DNA from: Sphingomonas sp. | GTDB taxonomy: Bacteria; Pseudomonadota; Alphaproteobacteria; Sphingomonadales; Sphingomonadaceae | Length of the DNA stretch: 5,581 nt | Assembly (NCBI GenBank): GCA_013822915.1 | Contig: PNLG01000074.1 | Location: 1 to 5,581 of the forward strand | Direction: 5' to 3' | In this document: in pieces, positions 1 to 5,581 of the stretch | How positions within the stretch are numbered: position 1 is the stretch's first letter | Layout of the letters: each line of letters opens with the position of its first letter | Notes under the pieces: model-generated | Told to the model about the DNA's origin: nothing | The model's input: only the letters and a program-made list of their open reading frames with translations | Databases searched by the model: none | Made by a program: the position numbers and the translations under genes

Positions 1-28
1 AGCAGCCGGCCTGTTCGAGGTGGTGTGA
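1..28 (+). CDS. Possible 3' end of an upstream plus-strand gene (partial)
   Basis: Read in the frame that begins at base 2, the first bases give AAGLFEVV followed by a TGA stop at 26-28. Seven of the eight sense codons end in G or C, as in the real genes of this window; the other two plus-strand frames are clearly poorer. The stop would lie 7 bases before the end of the convergent DUF1801 gene. Eight residues are too few to name a family, so this is only a likely gene tail. Confidence 0.33.
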
Positions 29-35
29 CGGCGGT

Positions 36-452
36 TTAACCGGCCGCCATCGCGTGCCGATTGGCCCATGCAGTCTCGACCACGCGGGTCAGCACACCCG
101 CATCGACATCGGCGAGCTTCTTGACATAGAGGCACCCCTTGCCCGTCTTGTGCTTGCCCAATCCCGTCAGCAGCGCGGCGATGTTGGGCGTGGACGCGCC
201 GACATAGAGCACCAGCTCGGCCTTGCGCGGGCTAAACGCGATGGCGGGCGTGTCTCCCTCGCGCCCGCTGGCATAGCGGTAATGCACGCTGCCAAAGCCG
301 ATGATCGACGGTCCCCATAGCCGCGGCGGCTCACCCGATATGCGCGTCATCAGCTCGATCAGCACCCGCGCATCGGCCACGCGCTGCGGCACCGCCACCT
401 GCGCCAAAAAATCCTCAACGCTGGCTTGCGTTTCGACGGTCTTGTTTGCCAT
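36..452 (-). CDS. DUF1801 domain protein (YdhG-like)
   Basis: A complete 138-residue protein made of a single DUF1801 domain. Recognisable family segments are the helical N-terminus with SVEDFLAQV (11-19), the core WGPSIIGFGSVHYRYASG (46-63), FSPRKAELVLYV (73-84), and the C-terminal LGKHKTGKGCLYVKKLAD (98-115). The length is normal for the family. There is no signal peptide or membrane segment, so it should be cytoplasmic. DUF1801 has the fold of YdhG, sometimes described as an iron-chaperone-like protein, but the biochemical role is not established and no catalytic residues can be named. The ATG start is preceded on the minus strand by a GAGGGGG purine tract (465-459), 6 bases from the start codon. 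The gene is divergent from argG and convergent with whatever ends at base 28. Confidence 0.9.
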   Translation of the reverse strand: MANKTVETQASVEDFLAQVAVPQRVADARVLIELMTRISGEPPRLWGPSIIGFGSVHYRYASGREGDTPAIAFSPRKAELVLYVGASTPNIAALLTGLGKHKTGKGCLYVKKLADVDAGVLTRVVETAWANRHAMAAG

Positions 453-516
453 TGGCTGCCCCCTCGCCTAGTCGCGGGCGCGAAACCAGCCCGCTTTGCC
501 GCATCAGGAGCATGCC
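453..516. promoter_or_regulatory. Divergent intergenic region between the DUF1801 gene and argG
   Basis: This 64-bp spacer must carry the start signals for two divergent genes unless argG is transcribed from a promoter inside the DUF1801 gene. I see no convincing -35/-10 pair. It holds the ribosome-binding sites of both genes and a 6-bp inverted repeat (GCGGGC at 474-479, GCCCGC at 489-494, 9-nt spacer). That repeat could be a small leader hairpin or an operator half-site pair, but it may equally be chance in GC-rich DNA. Confidence 0.35.
506..510 (+). promoter_or_regulatory. Ribosome-binding site of argG
   Basis: AGGAG lies 6 bases upstream of the ATG at 517. It decides the start in favour of 517 over the in-frame TTG at 496, which would add seven residues and would place this Shine-Dalgarno sequence inside the coding region. 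Confidence 0.85.
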
Positions 517-1737
517 ATGACCGACCAGATCAATCGAGTCGTCCTTGCCTATTCGGGCGGGCTCGACACCAGCGTCATCCTGAAATGGCTGCAACAGACC
601 TATAATTGCGAAGTCGTCACTTTCACCGCCGATCTGGGTCAGGGCGAGGAATTGGAACCCGCGCGCCGCAAGGCAGAGGCGGCAGGCGTAAGACCTGAGC
701 ACATCTTCATCGACGATCTGCGCGAAGAATTTGTCCGCGACTATGTGTTCCCGATGATGCGCGCCAATGCGCTTTATGAGGGGCTGTATCTGCTCGGCAC
801 TTCGATTGCCCGGCCGCTGATCGCCAAGCGCCAGATCGAGATTGCGCGGATGGTCGGCGCCGATGCCGTCAGCCACGGCGCCACCGGCAAGGGCAATGAC
901 CAGGTGCGCTTTGAACTGGGCTATTACGCGCTTGCCCCCGATATCAAAGTGATTGCGCCGTGGCGCGAATGGGATTTGACCAGCCGCACCCGCCTCATCG
1001 AATTTGCCGAAGCGCACCAGATTCAGGTCGCCAAGGACAAGCGCGGCGAAGCGCCATTTTCAACCGACGCCAATTTGCTTCACACCAGTTCCGAAGGCAA
1101 AGTGCTCGAGGATCCGTGGGAGGAGGTGCCCGATTACGTCTATTCGCGCACCGTCAATCCTGAGGATGCGCCCGACACGCCCGAGGTCATCACGATTGAT
1201 TTCGAACGCGGCGACGGTGTCGCGCTGAATGGGGCGGGGATGTCGCCCGCCACTTTGCTTACCGCGCTGAATGAATTGGGGCGGCGGCACGGGATTGGGC
1301 GGCTCGATTTGGTCGAAAACCGCTTTGTCGGGATGAAGTCGCGCGGCATGTATGAAACGCCGGGCGGCACCATCTATCACCTCGCGCATCGCGGGATCGA
1401 GCAATTGACGCTCGACCGGGGGGCCGCGCATCTGAAGGATGAACTGGCGCCGCGCTATGCCGAGCTGGTCTATAACGGTTTCTGGTTCAGCCCCGAGCGC
1501 GAGATGTTGCAGGCGGCAATCGACCATAGCCAGACCAAAGTGACGGGCACGGTGCGGCTGAAACTTTACAAGGGCGGCGTTTATGTCGTCGGTCGCAAAT
1601 CGCCGCATTCGCTCTACAGCGAAAAAGTGGTGACGTTCGAGGATGATCAGGGCGCCTATGACCAGCGTGATGCGGCGGGCTTCATCAAGCTGAACGCGCT
1701 GCGGCTGCGCCTGCTCGGGCGGCGCGATCAGGGGTAA
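517..1737 (+). CDS. argG: Argininosuccinate synthase
   Basis: Cytoplasmic enzyme of arginine biosynthesis (EC 6.3.4.5). It joins citrulline and aspartate using ATP to give argininosuccinate, AMP and pyrophosphate; argininosuccinate lyase then releases arginine. The 406-residue product matches the usual length of about 400. The N-type ATP-pyrophosphatase loop SGGLDTS is at 13-19. The signature GATGKGNDQVRFE is at 121-133. The segment LLHTSSEGKVLEDPW (187-201) and the tetramer-domain segment VENRFVGMKSRGMYETPGG (266-284) are intact. No frameshift or missing catalytic motif is seen. The ATG at 517 is preferred because AGGAG precedes it at good spacing. Upstream is a divergent DUF1801 gene; 44 bp downstream a membrane-protein gene begins on the same strand. 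No convincing terminator lies between, so read-through is possible. Identification is secure from sequence motifs. Confidence 0.98.
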   Translation: MTDQINRVVLAYSGGLDTSVILKWLQQTYNCEVVTFTADLGQGEELEPARRKAEAAGVRPEHIFIDDLREEFVRDYVFPMMRANALYEGLYLLGTSIARPLIAKRQIEIARMVGADAVSHGATGKGNDQVRFELGYYALAPDIKVIAPWREWDLTSRTRLIEFAEAHQIQVAKDKRGEAPFSTDANLLHTSSEGKVLEDPWEEVPDYVYSRTVNPEDAPDTPEVITIDFERGDGVALNGAGMSPATLLTALNELGRRHGIGRLDLVENRFVGMKSRGMYETPGGTIYHLAHRGIEQLTLDRGAAHLKDELAPRYAELVYNGFWFSPEREMLQAAIDHSQTKVTGTVRLKLYKGGVYVVGRKSPHSLYSEKVVTFEDDQGAYDQRDAAGFIKLNALRLRLLGRRDQG

Positions 1738-1781
1738 GCGGCGAAACCGCGCCTTAACCATGAGCGGGGTAGCGCTGACCC

Positions 1782-3503
1782 ATGGAAAACCCCGCCCAGC
1801 GCAAACCGGCACGCGGCGATGCGCTGATGGCGGTAGCGTTTGCGCTATTGCTTGGCGGCACATGGGCGGCGCGCGATTGGGGGGCGCTGGCGGCGTTACA
1901 CCTGCCCGATACCGATGACGCGCTGCGATTGCAGCAGATTCGCGACTGGTTAAGCGGACAAGCGTTTGGCGATGTCCGGCAATATCGGCTGGCGGGGGGG
2001 CTTGCGATGCATTGGTCGCGCCTGCCCGATCTGGTGCCCGCCGCGATCATCGTATTGTTGCGCCCGTTGGTGGGCGGGCAGGCGGCGGAGGTAGCGGCGG
2101 TCATCGCCTGGCCGTTGATGCTGTTTGGCGCAGCGCTCGCGCTTATCGCGTCGATCACCCGGCAGCTCGCGCCTGAGGCGGCGCGCACCGCAATCATCGT
2201 CGGCGGCATTGCCTATCCGGTGACGACGCTGTTCGCGCCGGGGCGGATCGACCATCACGGATTACAGATGCTGCTGCTGCTGGTCGCGGTGCGCGCGCTG
2301 ATCGCGGCCCCCGGCTGGGTGAGCGGTGCGATCGCCGGGGTGGCGATGGCGACCAGCCTGGTGGTCGGGATGGAGCTGGCGCCGGTTCTCGGGCTCGCCG
2401 CGCTGTCCGTATGGCTGCGCTGGTGGTGGGGTAGCGAGCAGGCGACCGGACAGCTCGCCGGGCTGGGGATCGGGCTTGGCGGGGGGATTGCAGCAGGGGC
2501 GGCCGGGTTTGCTACCACCGATTGGGGGTATCTGGCCTGTGACGGATTCACCCGCACGGTATGGATCGTCGCACAGGGGGGCGCAGTGATCCCGCTGGTG
2601 CTAGCGCTGGCTAGCCCGCGCCTCCCCCGCCCCTCGCAGCGTTTGCTGGCGAGTGTGGTGATCGGCCCCGTGATCGCCGCCGCCATGGCGCCAAACTTGC
2701 GCGAATGCGTCGCCCCCTATGGCCGGATTGATCCGCTGGTCACCCGGCTATGGCTCCACCATGTCGGTGAGGCGCAATCGCTGTTCGCCGCGCCCTTTGC
2801 GACCGGCTTTGCCTATGCCGGGCTGTTGATCGCCGGGATTATCGCAAGCGGATGGCGGGTCGCGGACACGCGCGCACCCGGATGGGCGCTGATCCTGTCG
2901 CTGCAACTCGGCGCGCTGGCGGTGGCGTGTGTCGAACTGCGCGGTGTTTATGCAGGCGTCGCGCTGAGTGCGCCCGCGCTGGCGGTCGCGATTGGCGCGG
3001 CGCGCGCGCGTGGCCCGGTCTGGCTGGCGGGGGCGTGGATCGGTTCAGCAGGGATGCTTTATCCGATTGCAGCCCAAGCCTTTGCGCCCCCTGCCAAACC
3101 GATTGCCGGGTGCGATGTGGGTAGCGCGCTCAGCGGGGTTGCACCCGCCACCGTCTTGACATCGGTTGACGTCGGCGCACGCGCGCTGAGCCAGACCCGC
3201 CACCGGCTGATCGCCGCACCCTATCACCGCAATAATGCGGGCAATGCCGCCATGTATCGTTTTTTCCTGGGGCCGCCGGACGGCGCGCAGGCGATCGCCG
3301 CGCACTGGCGGGTTGATCTGGTGCTGCTCTGCCCCGGTGATTTTGCCGAGCTGACCCCCGGGGAGCGCCCCGCCGCCACCGCCATGCTGCCGCGATTGCG
3401 AAACGGACACGCACCCGATTGGCTGGTCCCGGTGCCGGTGCGCGGCGGCGCCCGGATGTGGCGTGTTGCACAGCGCTTGCCGCCGGGCGGGTTGGCGGAT
3501 TAG
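1782..3503 (+). CDS. Polytopic membrane protein with STT3/AglB-like acidic motifs, probable GT-C glycosyltransferase
   Basis: A 573-residue inner-membrane protein. By eye it has about 12-13 hydrophobic segments between residues 14 and 432, then a soluble tail (about 437-573). The first external loop carries DTDDALRLQQIRDW (43-56) and MHWSRLPD (76-83). A second loop has PGRIDHHGLQ (153-162). This spacing of an acidic first-loop site and a later D-H-H site resembles STT3/AglB oligosaccharyltransferases, where such residues bind metal and lipid-linked donor. The WWDYG motif of true oligosaccharyltransferases is absent; the only tryptophan run is RWWWG (213-217). The tail has APYHRNNAG (479-487) and VDLVLLCP (511-518), which I recognise from uncharacterised alphaproteobacterial membrane proteins. 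The ATG at 1782 has only a weak purine stretch upstream (1762-1769); Met16 (1827) is an alternative. It lies 9 bp before a second membrane protein. Family placement is likely; donor and acceptor are unknown. Confidence 0.8.
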   Translation: MENPAQRKPARGDALMAVAFALLLGGTWAARDWGALAALHLPDTDDALRLQQIRDWLSGQAFGDVRQYRLAGGLAMHWSRLPDLVPAAIIVLLRPLVGGQAAEVAAVIAWPLMLFGAALALIASITRQLAPEAARTAIIVGGIAYPVTTLFAPGRIDHHGLQMLLLLVAVRALIAAPGWVSGAIAGVAMATSLVVGMELAPVLGLAALSVWLRWWWGSEQATGQLAGLGIGLGGGIAAGAAGFATTDWGYLACDGFTRTVWIVAQGGAVIPLVLALASPRLPRPSQRLLASVVIGPVIAAAMAPNLRECVAPYGRIDPLVTRLWLHHVGEAQSLFAAPFATGFAYAGLLIAGIIASGWRVADTRAPGWALILSLQLGALAVACVELRGVYAGVALSAPALAVAIGAARARGPVWLAGAWIGSAGMLYPIAAQAFAPPAKPIAGCDVGSALSGVAPATVLTSVDVGARALSQTRHRLIAAPYHRNNAGNAAMYRFFLGPPDGAQAIAAHWRVDLVLLCPGDFAELTPGERPAATAMLPRLRNGHAPDWLVPVPVRGGARMWRVAQRLPPGGLAD

Positions 3504-3512
3504 AGCACGGAT

Positions 3513-5120
3513 ATGGAGGACAAACTTCACTGGTGGCAGACACGCCGGTTCGTCGCGGCAATGGCGGCGCTGGCGGCGATCCCGTTGCTGTGGCCGACGA
3601 TCCCGCCGCTCGTCGATTTGCCAGGGCATATGGGGCGTTACCGCGTGCAATTGTCGGCGGGCGAAGCGCCGTGGCTGCTCGACTGGTATGATTTCAAATG
3701 GTCGCTGATCGGCAATCTGGGCTTTGACCTGCTAATTATTCCGCTGGCGCCCGTGTTTGGGCTCGAGCTGGCGGTCAAGCTGTTGGTGATTGCGATTCCG
3801 GTGCTGATCGTCACTGGCCTCCTGTGGATCGCGCGCGAAGTGCATGGGCGCATCCCGGCGACCGCGCTGTTCGCGCTGCCCCTTGCTTATAGCTTTCCGC
3901 TGCATTTCGGCTTCGTCAATTACGCGCTGTCAATCGCACTGGCGCTCAATCTGTTCGGGCTTTGGCTGCGGCTGGCGCGGCTGAACCGGCTGGCGCTGCG
4001 CGCGGTGATTTTTCTGCCGATGTCGTGCGCTTTGTGGGTGTGCCATGCCTTTGGCTGGGGTGTGCTGGGCGTGCTCGCTTTTTCGGCGGAGATGATCCGC
4101 CAGCATGACCAGCTCCCCGAGACCGCCAGCGGCTGGGGCGAACGCGCGCGCCACTGGGCGGGTGCATGGGTGCGCGCAGGAATCGGCTGCTTGCCCCTTG
4201 CGCTGCCAATGCTGCTGATGATTGCCTGGCGCAGCGGTGCCAATGTCACGGGCCAAACCGGCGACTGGTTCAACGTCCGCGCGAAGATCAGTTGGCTGAC
4301 GATGCCGCTGCGCGACCGTTGGCAATCGTTCGACATTGCCTCTACGGCCGTTTTGTATCTTATTTTGTTCAAGGGGTTTCGCGACCCCAATATTGAATAT
4401 TCGCGCAATCTAGCGCTGTCGGCGATTTTCCTGTTCGCCGTGTTTCTGGTGCTGCCGCGGATCGTGTTCGGATCGGCCTATGCCGATATGCGGCTGGCGC
4501 CGTTCGTGATTGCGATCGCGCTCATTGGCTTGCGCGCGCGTCCCGGCCTGTCGATGCGCGGGACGGCGACGCTGGCCGCACTGGGCCTGGCATTTTTCGG
4601 CGTTCGTATCGCAGGGAGCACCGCGAGTTTCTGGCTTTACAGCCAAAGCTATGATCGTGAACTTCGCGCGCTAAATCACATCCCGGTCGGGGCAAAGCTG
4701 GTCACCTTTGTCGGTGAAACCTGCTATAATGAATGGTTTATGAGCCGGTTGGAGCATGTGCCCGCACTCGCACTTGAACGGCGGATGGCCTATTCGAACG
4801 ATCAATGGTCCATGGCGGGCGCGCAGTTGCTCGTCACGCGCTATCGCGCCGCGCGCCGGTTTCGCCATGATCCGTCGCAGATTGTCACCCATGTCCAATG
4901 CCCGCGCGAATGGTGGCGGCCGATCTCGCGCTCGCTCGCGTTGTTCCCGCGCGATGCCTTTGATTATGTCTGGCTGATCGAGCCGCCCCTGTATGACAAG
5001 AGGCTTGAAGCCGGGCTGATCCCGGTGTGGCGCGACGGGCGCAGCGCAGTCTTCCGCATCGATCACAGCACGCCTGCCGTCACGCTGAGCCGTGAGGAAC
5101 TGACCCCGCCGCCCCGTTAG
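3513..5120 (+). CDS. Polytopic membrane protein of unknown function, GT-C-like architecture
   Basis: A 535-residue inner-membrane protein with about 11-12 hydrophobic segments between residues 12 and 367 and a soluble C-terminal part (about 375-535). The first predicted loop holds PPLVDLPGHMGRYR (31-44), an acidic/His motif where GT-C enzymes usually keep a catalytic or donor-binding acid. Other notable segments are HFGFVNYALSIALALNLFGL (131-150), SAYADMRLAP (321-330), and in the tail CYNEWF (404-409), EHVPALALERRMAYSNDQW (414-432). I recognise this as an alphaproteobacterial 'hypothetical membrane protein' family, but no function is established. The in-frame TAG at 3501-3503 prevents an earlier start. 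The ATG at 3513 lacks a clear Shine-Dalgarno; with only 9 bp from the previous stop, translational coupling is likely. Met17 (3561) is an alternative start. Its sequence motifs differ from those of the preceding membrane protein, so it is not an obvious duplicate. Confidence 0.8.
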   Translation: MEDKLHWWQTRRFVAAMAALAAIPLLWPTIPPLVDLPGHMGRYRVQLSAGEAPWLLDWYDFKWSLIGNLGFDLLIIPLAPVFGLELAVKLLVIAIPVLIVTGLLWIAREVHGRIPATALFALPLAYSFPLHFGFVNYALSIALALNLFGLWLRLARLNRLALRAVIFLPMSCALWVCHAFGWGVLGVLAFSAEMIRQHDQLPETASGWGERARHWAGAWVRAGIGCLPLALPMLLMIAWRSGANVTGQTGDWFNVRAKISWLTMPLRDRWQSFDIASTAVLYLILFKGFRDPNIEYSRNLALSAIFLFAVFLVLPRIVFGSAYADMRLAPFVIAIALIGLRARPGLSMRGTATLAALGLAFFGVRIAGSTASFWLYSQSYDRELRALNHIPVGAKLVTFVGETCYNEWFMSRLEHVPALALERRMAYSNDQWSMAGAQLLVTRYRAARRFRHDPSQIVTHVQCPREWWRPISRSLALFPRDAFDYVWLIEPPLYDKRLEAGLIPVWRDGRSAVFRIDHSTPAVTLSREELTPPPR

Positions 5121-5122
5121 AC

Positions 5123-5147
5123 TCTGTTTCAGTTAGGCTGGAACAGA
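5123..5147. terminator. Hairpin just after the stop codon, possible terminator
   Basis: A 10-bp stem (5123-5132 with 5138-5147) closed by the 5-nt loop TTAGG. Nine pairs are Watson-Crick and one is a G-T mismatch that would be a G-U pair in RNA. It starts two bases after the stop codon at 5118-5120. No T-run follows on either strand, so it does not fit a classic intrinsic terminator. Its position and its adjacency to the large palindrome still suggest a 3'-end or termination role. Confidence 0.4.
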
Positions 5148-5149
5148 TG

Positions 5150-5229
5150 CGGCACCGGCCCGCTCCCCCTCCCGGCCACCCACAGCGTATCCTGAATGGG
5201 TGGCCGGGAGGGGGAGCGGGCCGGTGCCG
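5150..5229. repeat. Perfect 33-bp inverted repeat with 14-nt loop
   Basis: Bases 5150-5182 are the exact reverse complement of 5197-5229, with 5183-5196 as the loop. The arms are very GC-rich; the left arm has a C-rich run and the right arm the matching G-rich run. It sits between two convergent genes and could form a very stable hairpin in RNA, or a cruciform in DNA. There is no T-run on either side. The likeliest explanations are a dispersed REP-like palindrome of the genome or a bidirectional transcription end. The sequence alone does not separate them. Confidence 0.9.
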
Positions 5230-5231
5230 AT

Positions 5232-5276
5232 GCCACGGACGTGGAACAAGCGCTAACCCCGGTTTTAGTCCGTGGC
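5232..5276. repeat. 9-bp inverted repeat spanning the 3' end of the acyltransferase gene
   Basis: GCCACGGAC (5232-5240) and GTCCGTGGC (5268-5276) are exact reverse complements, with a 27-nt spacer. The right arm codes for the last residues of the minus-strand acyltransferase gene just before its stop (complement of 5265-5267), and the left arm is in the intergenic space. Minus-strand transcripts could fold here just past the stop codon. The long spacer makes it weaker than the other two structures. Confidence 0.5.
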
Positions 5277-5581
5277 TTTCCGAAACGGCGTCATCGCGCC
5301 CAGATAGTCCTGGTCCGCCGCCACTGCGGCGCGTTCGCGCACCAGAAAATCGGCAACCGCGCGGCGGAAATTCGGATCGGGCAGATAATGCGCCGACCAG
5401 GTCGTGACCGGCGCATAGCCGCGCGCGAGCTTATGCTCCCCTTGCGCGCCCGCCTCCACAAATTGCAGCCCGCGCGCGATGGCCGCCTCGATCGCCTGAT
5501 AATAGCATAACTCGAAATGGAGGAAGGGCACCTCCTCTGTGCAGCCCCAATAGCGGCCATAGAGTGTGTCGGCCCCGATCA
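5265..5581 (-). CDS. FemAB-like / COG3146 (DUF482) acyltransferase, C-terminal part
   Basis: The last 104 residues of a protein whose N-terminus lies beyond the right edge; the frame is open to the window end. The visible part reads through LYGRYWGCTEEVPFLHFELC (6-25 of the fragment), then CYYQAIEAAIARGL (25-38) and FVEAGAQGEHKLARGYAP (40-57), ending in a helical tail with FLVRERAAVAADQ (78-90). These are hallmark segments of the COG3146/DUF482 predicted N-acyltransferases, which have a GNAT/FemAB-type fold, are often annotated as GNAT acetyltransferases and are common in alphaproteobacteria. The substrate is unknown. A GTG at 5529-5531 could be mistaken for the start, but the conserved residues continue in frame upstream of it, so it is internal. 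The gene converges on the membrane-protein pair and is separated from it by the palindrome cluster. Confidence 0.92.
   Translation of the reverse strand, partial: IGADTLYGRYWGCTEEVPFLHFELCYYQAIEAAIARGLQFVEAGAQGEHKLARGYAPVTTWSAHYLPDPNFRRAVADFLVRERAAVAADQDYLGAMTPFRKATD

Noticed and set aside
496..516. TTG start of argG adding seven residues
   Set aside because: The AGGAG at 506-510 is well placed for the ATG at 517, and known ArgG proteins begin close to the ATP-binding loop, as this shorter form does.
1738..1750. Hairpin GCGG/CCGC right after the argG stop as a terminator
   Set aside because: The stem has only 4 bp and no T-run follows. It is too weak to support termination.
1767..1781. Imperfect palindrome abutting the start codon of the STT3-like gene
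   Set aside because: Short 4-bp outer arms (GGGT/ACCC) around AGCGCT with an extra base; this is within chance expectation for this base composition.
1060..1863. Long open frame on the minus strand across argG (267 codons)
   Set aside because: It is antisense to the conserved argG coding sequence and its translation shows no recognisable domain. It is a typical shadow frame in GC-rich DNA. The other antisense frames within argG and the two membrane-protein genes were rejected for the same reason.
4725..4730. TATAAT as a promoter -10 box
   Set aside because: It lies inside the second membrane-protein gene, has no -35 element at proper spacing, and no gene starts nearby on that strand.
5147..5510. 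Plus-strand open frames across the palindrome and the acyltransferase tail
   Set aside because: They overlap a perfect inverted repeat and run antisense to conserved acyltransferase residues. Their translations resemble no family.

Overview
This is a GC-rich, densely coding chromosomal window. It looks like an alphaproteobacterium, most likely a sphingomonad (Sphingomonas, Sphingopyxis or Novosphingobium type). That lineage call is an inference from codon bias, from the COG3146-type acyltransferase, and from the style of the two membrane proteins and the intergenic palindrome. No rRNA, tRNA, CRISPR array, transposase or other mobile-element gene was seen.

Layout, left to right. Bases 1-28 appear to be the last codons of a plus-strand gene. 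It converges on a minus-strand DUF1801 gene (36-452). A 64-bp divergent spacer separates that gene from argG (517-1737, plus), a complete argininosuccinate synthase. After 44 bp come two large plus-strand polytopic membrane proteins (1782-3503 and 3513-5120), only 9 bp apart. Both have the layout of GT-C-type glycosyltransferases: many membrane helices, an acidic motif in the first external loop and a soluble C-terminal tail. Neither has an assigned function. The first carries an STT3/AglB-like pair of acidic sites but no WWDYG motif.

The 144-bp space between the second membrane protein and the convergent minus-strand gene is the most structured DNA in the window. It holds a 10-bp hairpin, a perfect 33-bp inverted repeat with a 14-nt loop (whose arms also match a G-quadruplex pattern), and a 9-bp inverted repeat that runs into the end of the next gene. 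That gene (5265-5581, minus) is the C-terminal part of a FemAB-like/COG3146 (DUF482) acyltransferase cut off by the window edge.

How the genes work together: argG is housekeeping arginine biosynthesis. The two membrane proteins are probably co-transcribed and may act on a polyprenyl-linked sugar or a cell-surface glycan. They may also be read from argG, since no convincing terminator lies between them. No complete new defence or mobile system is visible. The most notable items are the membrane-protein pair and the palindrome cluster.
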